64,000 bases of DNA from Mariniblastus fucicola (lineage in GTDB: Bacteria > Planctomycetota > Planctomycetia > Pirellulales > Pirellulaceae). The stretch covers positions 5,952,001-6,016,000 of the forward strand of contig NZ_CP042912.1 of assembly GCF_008087665.1 (NCBI RefSeq), read 5' to 3'. The first letter of the stretch is position 1. Every line of letters begins with the position of its first letter. Under the pieces are notes generated by a model that searched no databases, had not been told where the DNA came from, and saw only the letters and a program-made list of their open reading frames with translations. Below are positions 8,505 through 17,319 of the stretch, piece by piece. Made by a program: the position numbers and the translations under genes.

Positions 8505-11500
8505 TTAAATCGATTCTGATAGTTCGTGGAACCTGCAAAGGGCATTCGCAAGTCGCATCTGGGCGGGAGAATTACAGGACGCATTGAGCAAGGCTGGAGA
8601 ACCGACAACGATTGCGAGTGCTCGTGCCCGACTGGTGGCGACGTTGAGTCGGTGCCGGTCATACAGGAAAGACATCCCGCGTGGAGCGACTTCGGCTGAA
8701 GAACATGTCATCGAGTAAATGACAATGGCAGCTTCTTGCCCTTGGAATTTGTCGACTGTTCCGACCAATGTGTCATCAGGCAGGGCTTTCTTCAAAGCAC
8801 TAACTTGGGCGTTAAACGGTGCAATTACCAAAATGTCGTCATGAGTGAGCGGCTTTAGTTCCGCATCTTTCGTTGCCCATTGGTCGCCATTCGACAATAG
8901 TCGATCGTAGAGATCGCAAACGAATTCTACTTCTTCGAAGCTTCGGTTTTGATTGCCTTCATGTTCAACGGGAAAGAAGCGCAGCCCGTTTCCGCTCAGT
9001 TCGGGCTCCGCAAAAATCTCTTGGAGCTCCAAACCTTCGAGGCTTTGCAATCTGTTTTCGTAAAACTGTTCCGAATTGAAACCGCAGATTTTTGGGTGCA
9101 AGCGCCAAGTCGTCTCCAGAAATAGTCCTTTCTCTGGCGGCATGGTTTCGTTGCCGTCGATGACATGTGCCAATGAAGAGATTTCGGCTCCCTCCGGATG
9201 CAATGCCTGTTGAGGTTGTTCAAGTTGCTGTGGATCACCAAGCAAAATAATGTTCTTCGCCGCGCGGCCAGCGGCCAAAGCCATCGCCAGCGACATCTGG
9301 CCTGCTTCGTCGATGAACAAGTAGTCCAGCTGTTCCATCATCGGTTCGCTCGACCAGAGCCATGCTGTGCCACCAACTACGCAGCCTTTATCCAGTGACT
9401 CAATGACTTTCTTATTGGCCACTTTCTTGATGTAGTCCGGCAGTTCGTGTTTTCCACCGCAGTGTGCGAGTGGAATCGAAATTCCTCTCTCATTGCATCT
9501 TTCATGGACCTTTTTCAACAAGTTAATTATCACCGTGTGGCCAACAGCGCAGACACCAATACGTTTTCCAGCTTTGGCAAGCTCAGAAATGACATGGCTA
9601 CCTACGAAAGTTTTGCCTGTTCCTGGAGGCCCCTGGATTCCAAGGTAGCTGTTGTCCAGATCCAGAGCGATGGATATAGCATTGTCTTTCGCGGCACCCT
9701 CAATAGGCAATTGCATGGTCTTGAGTCGAGGTAGCTTTTTTGCCAACAAGTCGTAACGAGCGGACTTAATTTCCTTGCCGCTCTTTGCAGCATTTGCGAC
9801 TTGCTCTCCAAATTCAAGGAGTGACACAGGCAAGGAGCCAGATGGGATAATGTCAAATTCGAAGACGCTACTTGGATGAATGTCGACGGCAGCTCCGGCC
9901 TTCTTGATTCCAACCAAATTTTCCTTGATGTCAATAAACTTTATCGACCCAATACTGTTGTCTTCCGTATCCCTGACTTTGGCCCGCGCTTCGAGGATCG
10001 TGTCCTGAATTGGGAACTCATAAACGTGAATCGGTAGATTGCCTTTCTCTGGCTGTCGTTCCTCAACAAATCCCAAACCCGCGATAGCACGATTTTCACG
10101 GAGCAACTCGTCATACTCCATGGTTTTGAGCGTAAAGTAGTCCCACCACATGCACTTTTCTTCACGGCGGAAATACTCAAGCGTGTGAGCGAGCAGCCAT
10201 CTGGCAGACTGGTTATCGTCAACTGGTTCGTCTTCAATGTCGAAAGCTAGTAGATCAAAAACTCGTGCTGCTTCTGCTGACATCTCTTTGACTGAGTCTT
10301 TCGCCTCGCGATCTCCCAGCGGCGGTCTTGGTAAGTCAACTCCGGTGCCAGCCAGTTCGCTGCGCAGCGTCTCTAACCAATCGCGCAAGACTAGCGTCGA
10401 TAAACAATCGTCTTTGTTGTAATTTTCCACGACTTCTTTGTGATGATCCCGAATCTCGTCAGTCATATTGAGTTCGATCAGACGTTCAACTTCTCGTAGA
10501 GCCTTACTTGCTTCTTCAAGGACTTCGGCGCGTTCAAAGCCGTAGAATTGCTCCAACTGTTTGATGGAATAGCTTTCGACACTCGCACGAATCCCTTGGC
10601 GCGTAACGCCATAAAGATCGACGAAGATTTCACCTCGCAACAGATCATCCAGCTCGGTCTCACGCGTTGCGTGCCGGAGTGACAGCCGTTTCAGTGCTGA
10701 CGGCTCGTAGGGCGCGAAATGATAGATGTGCATTTCGGGAAACTTTTCCCAGCGATTAAGAACGCAGTCGATGAACTGTTCAAATGACTTTCGCTCATCT
10801 TTTTTGTTCAATCCCCAGATGCCCCGATAAAGAGTCCTACCTTCATCAAGAGTGACATAACCGAACAGATATTCCAGACCATCCTCCATCGCCCTTGGAT
10901 TGCCTTCGATGTCAAAGAATATGTCGCCGGGACAGGGTTCGGGCAGTCGCAAGAATCCCCGATCGTTTTCAATCTCATTGAACTCGTATTCAGGTTTTCC
11001 AGAGCGAATTCCTTTCAGCTGAATTTGAGCTTGCCGATGAGACTTGTTGTACGAATCAACCGCTCCTCGCTTGGGATATTCGCACAGTGGCTTATCGGCT
11101 TCGGCGAAGGTAGTCAACTTTGAGATTCCTTGATCGACGACTTCTACACGTTGTGACTTGGTCATCCCGGCAACGAACGACAAGTGGTCGTCATTTCGAC
11201 GCACTTGGTTGCAAAGCGGCCACCAATTGCAAATCTTGCAATGGTCGCATGGTTCTGGATAGCTTGATGAATCGAGTTCCGCGTTCATGGCAGCCTCGAA
11301 ACGAGACTTGGCCATGCGGAAATAGGCCATGTAGTCCGTTACTCGCAGGCGATCTATTTCAAAAGCATCCGCCTTTGCGTCGCCTGGCTTCACTACTGAC
11401 ATTGAATTCGGCAAGACGCCTTGTACTTCGGCCAACATTTCCGAGTACAAGCAAAGCTGGATTACGGCAGACGATTTAGTTATCTGGGAGAGTTTGGTAT

Positions 11501-11891
11501 CCGAAACTTCGTATGACCAATCGCCAAAGTCACTGGGTGTATCGACTTTGATAAGAAAGTCGGTTCGACCTCGCCACGGACGAGAACTGAGCCATGCCTG
11601 TGCAATGACATCGACGCCTTCTCTCATCGCCTTGATCGCAATCTCAGTGCTTGAACCGTCGAACTCCTTGAGTTCCACAACAGAGAGCCCCTGACCTTTC
11701 AGGTATTCAAGGTAGGCTTGCTCGTGATTCTCGCCCAATTCGATAAGGAGATCGAGCATCGGATCTTCGCGATATTCAAGCTTTATGTCTCCATCAACGT
11801 ACTGGCGATTGAGTTGAGTGGTATGGGAACAGGCAAGATGGTTTGCCAAGTCTGTCGCTGAGAAGAGTATTGCACCATTGGTTTTTTTCAC
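8505..11891 (-). CDS. TM0106-family RecB-like nuclease fused to superfamily 1 helicase
   Basis: 1,128 residues, GTG start. The N-terminal third matches TM0106/RecB-like putative nucleases: EVSDTKLS near residue 128, then a cysteine cluster (CDHCKICNWWPLC) near 215. A YprB/RNase H-like exonuclease block follows, with FFDIEGNP near 325 and YNKDDC near 490. The C-terminal half is a UvrD/Dna2-type helicase: Walker A GPPGTGKT near 755, DEAGQ in motif II, GDPQQL in motif III and DKFQGQE near 1050. It is the first gene of a two-gene operon with the HNH-like protein. Phage defence is inferred from the architecture and from its position next to BREX. Confidence 0.82.
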   Translation of the reverse strand: MKKTNGAILFSATDLANHLACSHTTQLNRQYVDGDIKLEYREDPMLDLLIELGENHEQAYLEYLKGQGLSVVELKEFDGSSTEIAIKAMREGVDVIAQAWLSSRPWRGRTDFLIKVDTPSDFGDWSYEVSDTKLSQITKSSAVIQLCLYSEMLAEVQGVLPNSMSVVKPGDAKADAFEIDRLRVTDYMAYFRMAKSRFEAAMNAELDSSSYPEPCDHCKICNWWPLCNQVRRNDDHLSFVAGMTKSQRVEVVDQGISKLTTFAEADKPLCEYPKRGAVDSYNKSHRQAQIQLKGIRSGKPEYEFNEIENDRGFLRLPEPCPGDIFFDIEGNPRAMEDGLEYLFGYVTLDEGRTLYRGIWGLNKKDERKSFEQFIDCVLNRWEKFPEMHIYHFAPYEPSALKRLSLRHATRETELDDLLRGEIFVDLYGVTRQGIRASVESYSIKQLEQFYGFERAEVLEEASKALREVERLIELNMTDEIRDHHKEVVENYNKDDCLSTLVLRDWLETLRSELAGTGVDLPRPPLGDREAKDSVKEMSAEAARVFDLLAFDIEDEPVDDNQSARWLLAHTLEYFRREEKCMWWDYFTLKTMEYDELLRENRAIAGLGFVEERQPEKGNLPIHVYEFPIQDTILEARAKVRDTEDNSIGSIKFIDIKENLVGIKKAGAAVDIHPSSVFEFDIIPSGSLPVSLLEFGEQVANAAKSGKEIKSARYDLLAKKLPRLKTMQLPIEGAAKDNAISIALDLDNSYLGIQGPPGTGKTFVGSHVISELAKAGKRIGVCAVGHTVIINLLKKVHERCNERGISIPLAHCGGKHELPDYIKKVANKKVIESLDKGCVVGGTAWLWSSEPMMEQLDYLFIDEAGQMSLAMALAAGRAAKNIILLGDPQQLEQPQQALHPEGAEISSLAHVIDGNETMPPEKGLFLETTWRLHPKICGFNSEQFYENRLQSLEGLELQEIFAEPELSGNGLRFFPVEHEGNQNRSFEEVEFVCDLYDRLLSNGDQWATKDAELKPLTHDDILVIAPFNAQVSALKKALPDDTLVGTVDKFQGQEAAIVIYSMTCSSAEVAPRGMSFLYDRHRLNVATSRARALAIVVGSPALLNASCNSPAQMRLANALCRFHELSESI

Positions 11892-12163
11892 GCGTCTTCC
11901 GATTTCCTGAGAACTATTCCTGGTTCAAACATAATTGTATCCTTGTTTGCAAAAAACATGGTCATCGAATACTCGTTATTCGCTGAACCGCGTCATACCA
12001 CAATTGGTCCAGCGCAAGTTGATGCATTCCGATCAACGAAGCGAAGGGCGTGCGTGAAACACAGATGCTCAAATTTCTTGGTTACGCCTAAAATGAATGC
12101 AATTTTGCGGCATGTAAGGTGACGGCAAGTTAGCTGTCAGAGCTCCAACGGAAAGGAGATTTC

Positions 12164-12349
12164 TTGATCACAGCAATCGTTACCAGCAACGCAATTCTGA
12201 TTCTTGCGTTGACGTTTCTGTTCATTCGCGAACGGAATCGACGCAGAGCGTTGGAAGAGTTGCTCCGACAATCGCTTAACTACTGGAGAAGTGCCTATGA
12301 TGCAAACCTCGGCAATCGGAATCTTGATTCTGACTGCAGTACTGATTAA
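12164..12349 (+). CDS. Small membrane protein, first gene of DUF1257/AAA+ module copy A
   Basis: 61 residues from TTG, preceded by AAAGGAG. One membrane helix (about residues 7-21) is followed by a basic, arginine-rich stretch and a short hydrophilic tail. The gene at 29987 has the same position, TTG start, AAAGGAG signal and helix-plus-RRAL pattern, so I treat the two as homologous. It overlaps the lipoprotein gene that follows. Function unknown. Confidence 0.6.
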   Translation: MITAIVTSNAILILALTFLFIRERNRRRALEELLRQSLNYWRSAYDANLGNRNLDSDCSTD

Positions 12350-12848
12350 CGGATGCGAAAGTGAATCCGAAAAAATGGCGAACATGGCTGAACGTGTCGC
12401 TCACTCGCAGAATGAAATTAATACCAATCTCGCGAAAGCCAACAACACGATCGTCGAACTCAATCGTGAAATTCAACAAGAGAGGAATGGACTACAAAAT
12501 GAGCGACTGAAACTCAATGGACAATTTGAAAATCTGGAACAGGATCGGCGTGACCTTCACCGGCAACGAAGATCAGAATTGGCTTGGTCAGAATCGTTCA
12601 GGTTTCTGGCCATAGCATTTGCGGCAGTCATGCCGCTTTTTTTATGCGCTTATCTGATTTGGGTGGCAAACCAACGATCCGTCGAACAGGACGAAATCAA
12701 CACAATCCTGCTTCAGGAACTGGCATCACCGAACCCTCGGCTGATCATCGCGCCAAATTCAACTGCGATCGAAGATTGCTCCAAAGAAGAAACCGCACCA
12801 ACCAAAACGAAACGGAGAAAGAAACTTGTCTCACATCGTGAAAATTGA
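12297..12848 (+). CDS. Coiled-coil lipoprotein with transmembrane segment (module copy A)
   Basis: 183 residues. ATG 12297 is chosen because GGAG lies 8 nt upstream. The N-terminus is a signal peptide with lipobox LINGC. A coiled coil (about 40-90, NREIQQERNGLQNERLKL type) leads to a second hydrophobic helix near 100-120 and a charged tail. The counterpart at 30126 has the same order of lipobox, coiled coil, helix and tail. It is probably envelope-anchored. Its 3' end overlaps the DUF1257 start. Confidence 0.7.
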   Translation: MMQTSAIGILILTAVLINGCESESEKMANMAERVAHSQNEINTNLAKANNTIVELNREIQQERNGLQNERLKLNGQFENLEQDRRDLHRQRRSELAWSESFRFLAIAFAAVMPLFLCAYLIWVANQRSVEQDEINTILLQELASPNPRLIIAPNSTAIEDCSKEETAPTKTKRRKKLVSHREN

Positions 12849-13200
12849 AACTCAAATCCGCGACATCAACGCAGTTCGCCATGCCTGTCGTCGGCTACGA
12901 CTGGAGCCACCCAACCATGGCACGTTTGAGTTGTACAACTCGACGGAAACAGGTTGGGGCGTACGGTTCAGGGACTGGAAATATCCTGTTGTTTGCAAAG
13001 TCGAATCTGGCGAAGTCGCTTACGACAACTACGAAGGAAGATGGGGCGATCCAAACCGACTTGGTGAATTCTTTCAAAGCTATGCCGTAGAGAAAGCAGC
13101 CATTGAGGCCAGACTTCAAGGCTATTCGTCAACGGAACAACTGCTGGAGGATGGCAGCATCAAGTTAATCATCGAAACCGGTGAAGGAGGCTACGTATGA
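12826..13200 (+). CDS. DUF1257 (Ycf35-family) protein, copy A
   Basis: 124 residues from TTG, with GGAG 8 nt upstream. It begins MSHIVKIETQIRD and contains the family pattern (GTFELYNS, W.YPVV, YDNYEGRWG, F.QSYAVEKA). Ycf35 proteins are conserved in cyanobacteria and plastids, where their role is poorly known. It overlaps the lipoprotein gene upstream and shares ATGA with the DUF2997 gene downstream. Sequence and neighbours match the gene at 30782. Confidence 0.85.
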   Translation: MSHIVKIETQIRDINAVRHACRRLRLEPPNHGTFELYNSTETGWGVRFRDWKYPVVCKVESGEVAYDNYEGRWGDPNRLGEFFQSYAVEKAAIEARLQGYSSTEQLLEDGSIKLIIETGEGGYV

Positions 13201-13388
13201 GAACGATCGAAGTCACCGTCTCGCCGGACGGTCAAAGCAAAGTTGAGGCGATTGGTTATCAAGGCAACACTTGTCGTGAAGCAACCAAAGTGTTTCGAGA
13301 GGCCCTTGGAGCCTCAAAGACGGAAACTAAAAAACCAGAGCTGTACGAATCTCAGAATCAATTCAATGAACAAAAGGAAAGCCTATGA
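13197..13388 (+). CDS. DUF2997 small protein, copy A
   Basis: 63 residues, starting at the ATG of an ATGA overlap with DUF1257 and preceded by GAAGGAGG. The pattern (IEVTVSPDGQSKVEAIGYQG, then a helix with CREA) is the DUF2997 family, which often sits beside DUF1257. It ends in an ATGA overlap with the AAA+ gene, so the DUF1257, DUF2997 and ATPase genes are probably translated together. The C-terminal tail is polar. Confidence 0.8.
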   Translation: MRTIEVTVSPDGQSKVEAIGYQGNTCREATKVFREALGASKTETKKPELYESQNQFNEQKESL

Positions 13389-14881
13389 CTCAAACACTAT
13401 CAGAAGAACTACATGATCACATATCGGCATGCTTCACGGGTTTGTGGATTCATTCTCACGAACACGCCGAAGCGATTGCGGAAACTGGTCGACTCTGCCG
13501 CGACAACGACTGGAACTTCTTCACCTGGGATGTTGCGAACGGCATGATGGCAAGCGGTACGACCCCGCTGAACTCAGAAAGTCGCACGGATCCACTGGCG
13601 GCCATCCGGGCTTTCACTTCAGATGGATCGACTGAGATGCCTTCGATTCTTGTGTTGAAGAATTTTCATCGTTTCCTGGGAAATGCGGAAGTCACTCAAA
13701 CCCTTGCAGAACAAATCGAAGCGGGCAAAAGCACGCGTAAGTTTTACGTTGTCCTGTCTCCAAAGACAGAGTTACCCGTGGAGTTGGAAAAGCTTTTCAC
13801 GGTTCTGGACCATCGACTCCCTGACCGCGAACAGTTGGTCACGATCGCAACGGAGATTGCGTCCGATGGTGAGCTTCCGGAAGGAAGCGAACTCGATGAA
13901 ACGATCGATGCCGCATCGGGGCTGACTCGTTTCGAAGCTGAGAATGCCTTCGCGCTTTCAGTTATCCGGGAAGGCCGCATATCGAGTTCGACAGTGCAAC
14001 AGTTGAAAAGCCAAACGATTCGCAAATCCGGACTGTTGACGATGCACGAAAGCACGACTGGCTTCGATCAGCTCGGAGGCATGGATTCGGCAAAGGAGTT
14101 TTGCAAGAAAGTACTCGGCTCTTCGTCGACCAGAGCGAAAGCGAAAGGCATCCTTTTGCTGGGTGTTCCCGGAACGGGAAAGAGTGCCTTTGCCAAAGCT
14201 TTGGGACATGAGGCCAATCGCCCAACGCTGGTCATGGATATTGGTCGGCTGATGGGTGGCATTGTGGGACAGTCCGAGAGCAACGTACGTCGAGCACTGG
14301 AAATTGTTGATGCCATGGCACCGGCGATCCTTTTCATTGATGAACTGGAGAAAGGATTGTCGGGTTCAGGCGGCGGCGGTCGCAATGACAGCGGTGTCTC
14401 GACTCGACTGATGGGATCGCTGTTGACCTGGCTCTCTGATCACACGTCCGATGTTTTTGTGGTCGCGACCAGCAACGACATCTCGCAGCTCCCTCCAGAG
14501 CTGACTCGTGCGGAACGCCTTGATGGCATATTCTTCTGTGACTTGCCTTCGAAAGAAGACAAGCTTGCCATATGGCACATATGGATGAGTCATTTTGGAA
14601 TCGACCCAGTCGAGACAATCCCAGATGACGAGTTTTGGACAGGAAGTGAAGTTCGCTCTTGCTGTCGACTTGCTTCGCTCTTGGGAGTGTCGTTGGTCGA
14701 AGCCAGTTCTCACGTTGTGCCTATCGCCGTCACTAACCGTGAAGCCGTCAGCGATCTGCGCAGCTGGGCCAGCAACCGCTGCCTGTCTGCCAACATAGGG
14801 GGAACTTACAAGTTCGACCACGCAAAGCCAACACAGCGGCGCACCATGACCTCGGTCGGCCCTCAACCGTCTGACAACTGA
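13385..14881 (+). CDS. Ycf46-like AAA+ ATPase, copy A
   Basis: 498 residues. The N-terminal ~200-residue domain (ISACFTGLWIHSHEH, then a degenerate ATPase-like fold with VLKNFHRFLG) is typical of Ycf46. The C-terminal AAA+ module has Walker A GVPGTGKS (260-267), Walker B ILFIDE (315-320) and the RAERLD second region of homology with its arginine finger. All key residues are intact, unlike copy B. It is the last gene of the overlapping DUF1257-DUF2997-AAA unit and is followed by a terminator. The substrate is unknown; AAA+ proteins of this type usually remodel protein complexes. Confidence 0.87.
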   Translation: MTQTLSEELHDHISACFTGLWIHSHEHAEAIAETGRLCRDNDWNFFTWDVANGMMASGTTPLNSESRTDPLAAIRAFTSDGSTEMPSILVLKNFHRFLGNAEVTQTLAEQIEAGKSTRKFYVVLSPKTELPVELEKLFTVLDHRLPDREQLVTIATEIASDGELPEGSELDETIDAASGLTRFEAENAFALSVIREGRISSSTVQQLKSQTIRKSGLLTMHESTTGFDQLGGMDSAKEFCKKVLGSSSTRAKAKGILLLGVPGTGKSAFAKALGHEANRPTLVMDIGRLMGGIVGQSESNVRRALEIVDAMAPAILFIDELEKGLSGSGGGGRNDSGVSTRLMGSLLTWLSDHTSDVFVVATSNDISQLPPELTRAERLDGIFFCDLPSKEDKLAIWHIWMSHFGIDPVETIPDDEFWTGSEVRSCCRLASLLGVSLVEASSHVVPIAVTNREAVSDLRSWASNRCLSANIGGTYKFDHAKPTQRRTMTSVGPQPSDN

Positions 14882-14901
14882 TTCTATTTACCCCCACCTT
14901 G

Positions 14902-14936
14902 GCCCTGTCGATCTTCGGATCGGCGGGGCTTTTTTC
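14902..14936 (+). terminator. Intrinsic terminator after the AAA+ gene
   Basis: A 12-bp stem (14902-14913 with 14918-14929) closed by a TTCG loop, followed by six T. It ends 15 nt before the next start codon, with the Shine-Dalgarno CAGGAG squeezed between. The next gene therefore needs readthrough or its own start. Confidence 0.85.
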
Positions 14937-14951
14937 ATTTCAGGAGAAACC

Positions 14952-15905
14952 ATGAGTACAACACTTGAACCCCAGCCTGATGTTGAGGCAACTACATCCG
15001 ATACTGCGACCGAGCGTCTTCGTTTGACTATGGCCGCTTGCAAACTGTCATTTAACTGGTTCGGCACTACGAAATCGCTTAGCGATGACCAAAAGGCGAC
15101 CGTTGCCGATTCTTTCGGAGCAGATCGCGAAGTCCTGTCGGCCGGAAAGCGATTGCTCAACACAAAGCATCCAGCCTGGAAGAATGTGAGTTCTCTCAAG
15201 AGCCGCATGAATTCTTACTGGAAAGGAGAAACGCTACCATTCCCATTGCCTGGTGTGAGATTGATCCGACAAGATGGCATTGAAGGATTCAATGATCGCA
15301 TGCTTTCCTTTGAGGCCGAGCTTTCAGAAGCCGTAGAGTCGCTGGACGAAGTCTACGGTCAACTAAAGGATTCTGCATGTCAGAGACTTGGTCAGCTGTT
15401 CAATGCGAGTGACTATCCTGCTTCTCTCGTTGGGCTGTTCAGCGTTTTCTGGACATTCCCAAGCATCGAAGTTCCCGATTACATGCGACGGCTTCGCCCC
15501 GACCTGTACCGCCAGGAAGCGGATCGAGTCGCTCGCCGATTCGATGAAGCTCTTGAAATGGCAGAGACTGCGTTCGTTGATGAACTTCATCATTTGGTCG
15601 AACACCTGACCGAAAGGCTCACTGGCGAAGATGATGGCAAACCCAAAGTCTTCCGAGACACGGCTGTCACCAACCTGCATGACTTCTTTGATCGCTTCCG
15701 CAGGCTCAACGTTCGGTCCAACGAAGATCTGGACTCGCTCGTCGACGCTTGCCAACAGATTGTCAGCGGACGAACGGCTCAGTCGCTTCGCGAAAACCGT
15801 CTCGTACGCGATACCGTTGCATCAGAGTTACAAGAAGTCGGCGGCAGACTCGACAACCTGCTTGTGGATCGCCCTCGACGCAATCTCATTCGGAAAGCGA
15901 GGTAG
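14952..15905 (+). CDS. Unknown helical protein of the serine-recombinase element
   Basis: 317 residues, ATG with AGGAG 8 nt upstream. Predominantly helical: LSDDQKATVADSFGAD near 45, a PGVRLIRQDGIEGFN segment near 105 and heptad-rich C-terminal helices. It somewhat resembles DUF3150-type proteins found beside AAA+ genes on plasmids and integrative elements, but I cannot assign it securely. The gene sits between two terminators and is followed 2 nt later by a small ORF. Confidence 0.72.
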   Translation: MSTTLEPQPDVEATTSDTATERLRLTMAACKLSFNWFGTTKSLSDDQKATVADSFGADREVLSAGKRLLNTKHPAWKNVSSLKSRMNSYWKGETLPFPLPGVRLIRQDGIEGFNDRMLSFEAELSEAVESLDEVYGQLKDSACQRLGQLFNASDYPASLVGLFSVFWTFPSIEVPDYMRRLRPDLYRQEADRVARRFDEALEMAETAFVDELHHLVEHLTERLTGEDDGKPKVFRDTAVTNLHDFFDRFRRLNVRSNEDLDSLVDACQQIVSGRTAQSLRENRLVRDTVASELQEVGGRLDNLLVDRPRRNLIRKAR

Positions 15906-15907
15906 CG

Positions 15908-16150
15908 ATGCAGATCATGATTGATGTATCCGGAAATATACGCTGCGTTTACGACGAATCGATTGCGCTGTCGTCTCTCGGACGAATGAAGATTCGACGT
16001 GGCAGCCATGTGGAACCCATTCAGAGAGATCGATGGGTCGCTGACCTCTCACCGGTGGGCGGCCCCAAACTTGGCCCTTTCCGTTTGCGATCTGCAGCTC
16101 TTGCTGCGGAAAGACGGTGGCTGGAGAAAAACTGGCTCAGCTCGAAGTAG
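15908..16150 (+). CDS. Small conserved protein of unknown function
   Basis: 80 residues starting 2 nt after the preceding stop (TAGCGATG), so probably coupled to it. The order is MQIMIDVSGNIRCVYDE, then LGRMKIRRGSHVEP, then LGPFRLRSAALAAERRWLE, a compact beta-rich protein ending in a helix. No enzymatic motif seen. A terminator follows 26 nt downstream. Confidence 0.7.
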   Translation: MQIMIDVSGNIRCVYDESIALSSLGRMKIRRGSHVEPIQRDRWVADLSPVGGPKLGPFRLRSAALAAERRWLEKNWLSSK

Positions 16151-16176
16151 AGCTTAGCAACTTACTAAATCTTTAC

Positions 16177-16205
16177 GCCCGGGTGCATTGCATCCGGGCT
16201 TTTTT
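16177..16205 (+). terminator. Intrinsic terminator just upstream of a small gene
   Basis: GCCCGGGTGC pairs with GCATCCGGGC across a short loop, followed by TTTTTT. It ends 12 nt before the next ATG, the same arrangement as at 14902. Confidence 0.85.
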
Positions 16206-16217
16206 CATGGAGTTATT

Positions 16218-16412
16218 ATGACGCAAGAACAACTTGAACAAGAAATTTCACAGCAAACCGGAGAGCACGTCGGCACCATCCGGCGTCTCGGATTCAGTCC
16301 GTTGCAAGAAATTATCCCCCTTGAGGAAAGGCAAACGCCGCTGGTCGTGGACTGGGATCTTCTGGACAGCACGCGGAAATCAGGGCCAACTCTCCTGCCC
16401 CGCTATTTGTAA
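16218..16412 (+). CDS. Small hypothetical protein
   Basis: 64 residues from ATG 16218. Acidic and helical N-terminus (TQEQLEQEISQQTGE), then a segment like QEIIPLEERQTPLVVDWD. No known domain and no membrane segment. Support is the open frame, start position and conserved layout after the terminator. Confidence 0.55.
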   Translation: MTQEQLEQEISQQTGEHVGTIRRLGFSPLQEIIPLEERQTPLVVDWDLLDSTRKSGPTLLPRYL

Positions 16413-16546
16413 ACTTGTGAAAAATATTCGGAAACTGGGGTTGAGCCGTTTCTCTCAATTGAATTACGTTGATGGAGTTCTTCGGATAACTCCGTAGTAC
16501 GCAGAGCAGTGAAAAGTTCATTCTTTTGTGTGCAAGGAGGAATCTG

Positions 16547-17005
16547 ATGCACAATCAACAGGCAGAGCAGCTTTTAGCGCAGCGTAGCAATCTTCTCTTA
16601 CATGGCCCCGATGTCGACGAGCTGCTTGAAGCAGTCGCATCAAAATATCGGCTGGTCGTCAACATTCAGTCCCAACAGGTCTACTGGAACGGGCGCGAGT
16701 ATCTTCCGGATTTCACGCCATCAGTTTGGAGCCTGTTCGAAAAACTGATTCAATACGCAAAGGAAACTGGCAGTGCGGTTGATCGCTGGAGCTTTGGTGG
16801 CCGAAGCGAAATCAGCCACGCCGGTCTTCGATCGCGAAAGTCAAGACTGACAAAGATCCTTGACGAATGCGAATTAACGGATCTCAGTGCGCAGATCGTT
16901 TCTGTCGTAAACGGCTACCGGCTGAATATTAAATCGTCAGAAATCTGTCTGCATCCGGATCTTCAACCCAGAACCGGAGCAAATTGCATCTTGGCGCGTG
17001 CCTAG
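16547..17005 (+). CDS. Hypothetical protein of the recombinase element
   Basis: 152 residues. ATG 16547 is preceded by AAGGAGG. The middle contains YWNGREYLPDFTPSVW and a basic RSRKSRLTKILDE stretch that could bind nucleic acid, but no family is recognised. A terminator follows 35 nt after the stop. Confidence 0.65.
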   Translation: MHNQQAEQLLAQRSNLLLHGPDVDELLEAVASKYRLVVNIQSQQVYWNGREYLPDFTPSVWSLFEKLIQYAKETGSAVDRWSFGGRSEISHAGLRSRKSRLTKILDECELTDLSAQIVSVVNGYRLNIKSSEICLHPDLQPRTGANCILARA

Positions 17006-17039
17006 CGGCGACAGTCGATTGACAACTTAACTAACCTCA

Positions 17040-17070
17040 GGGCGATCGGATTTCCGGTCGCCCTTTTTTT
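17040..17070 (+). terminator. Intrinsic terminator upstream of the small basic ORF
   Basis: GGGCGATCGG pairs with CCGGTCGCCC across ATTT, followed by seven T. The next start codon is 18 nt away. Confidence 0.85.
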
Positions 17071-17087
17071 ATTAATGGAGCAACATC

Positions 17088-17279
17088 TTGAAACGACGAC
17101 GTAAACGAAAACCCAAACCCAAAGAACTCTCGATTCCAGAACGCCGCGGTCTTGCAGCAACGATTCTGGGGAAACTTTTGGCAACGCTTCACTTCGACGA
17201 AGTGCGTGCCACCGATGACATTTCAGAAATTTCGACACCTGTTGCAATCTGCAACAGAGATGAAACGGGCAACCAATAA
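17088..17279 (+). CDS. Small basic hypothetical protein
   Basis: 63 residues from TTG 17088, with GGAG upstream. Starts KRRRKRKPKPKE and is then amphipathic. It lies between a terminator and the serine recombinase and could be a small DNA-binding accessory (for example a directionality factor), but that is speculation from position and charge only. Confidence 0.45.
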   Translation: MKRRRKRKPKPKELSIPERRGLAATILGKLLATLHFDEVRATDDISEISTPVAICNRDETGNQ

Positions 17280-17319
17280 AGCTACCGATTTTGTTGAAAC
17301 TCAATATTGGAGTAGAAAG

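Noticed and set aside
13744-14866. Long minus-strand ORFs across the AAA+ gene
   Set aside because: They lie opposite a fully conserved AAA+ coding region and have no ribosome-binding site; they are shadows of its codon bias.
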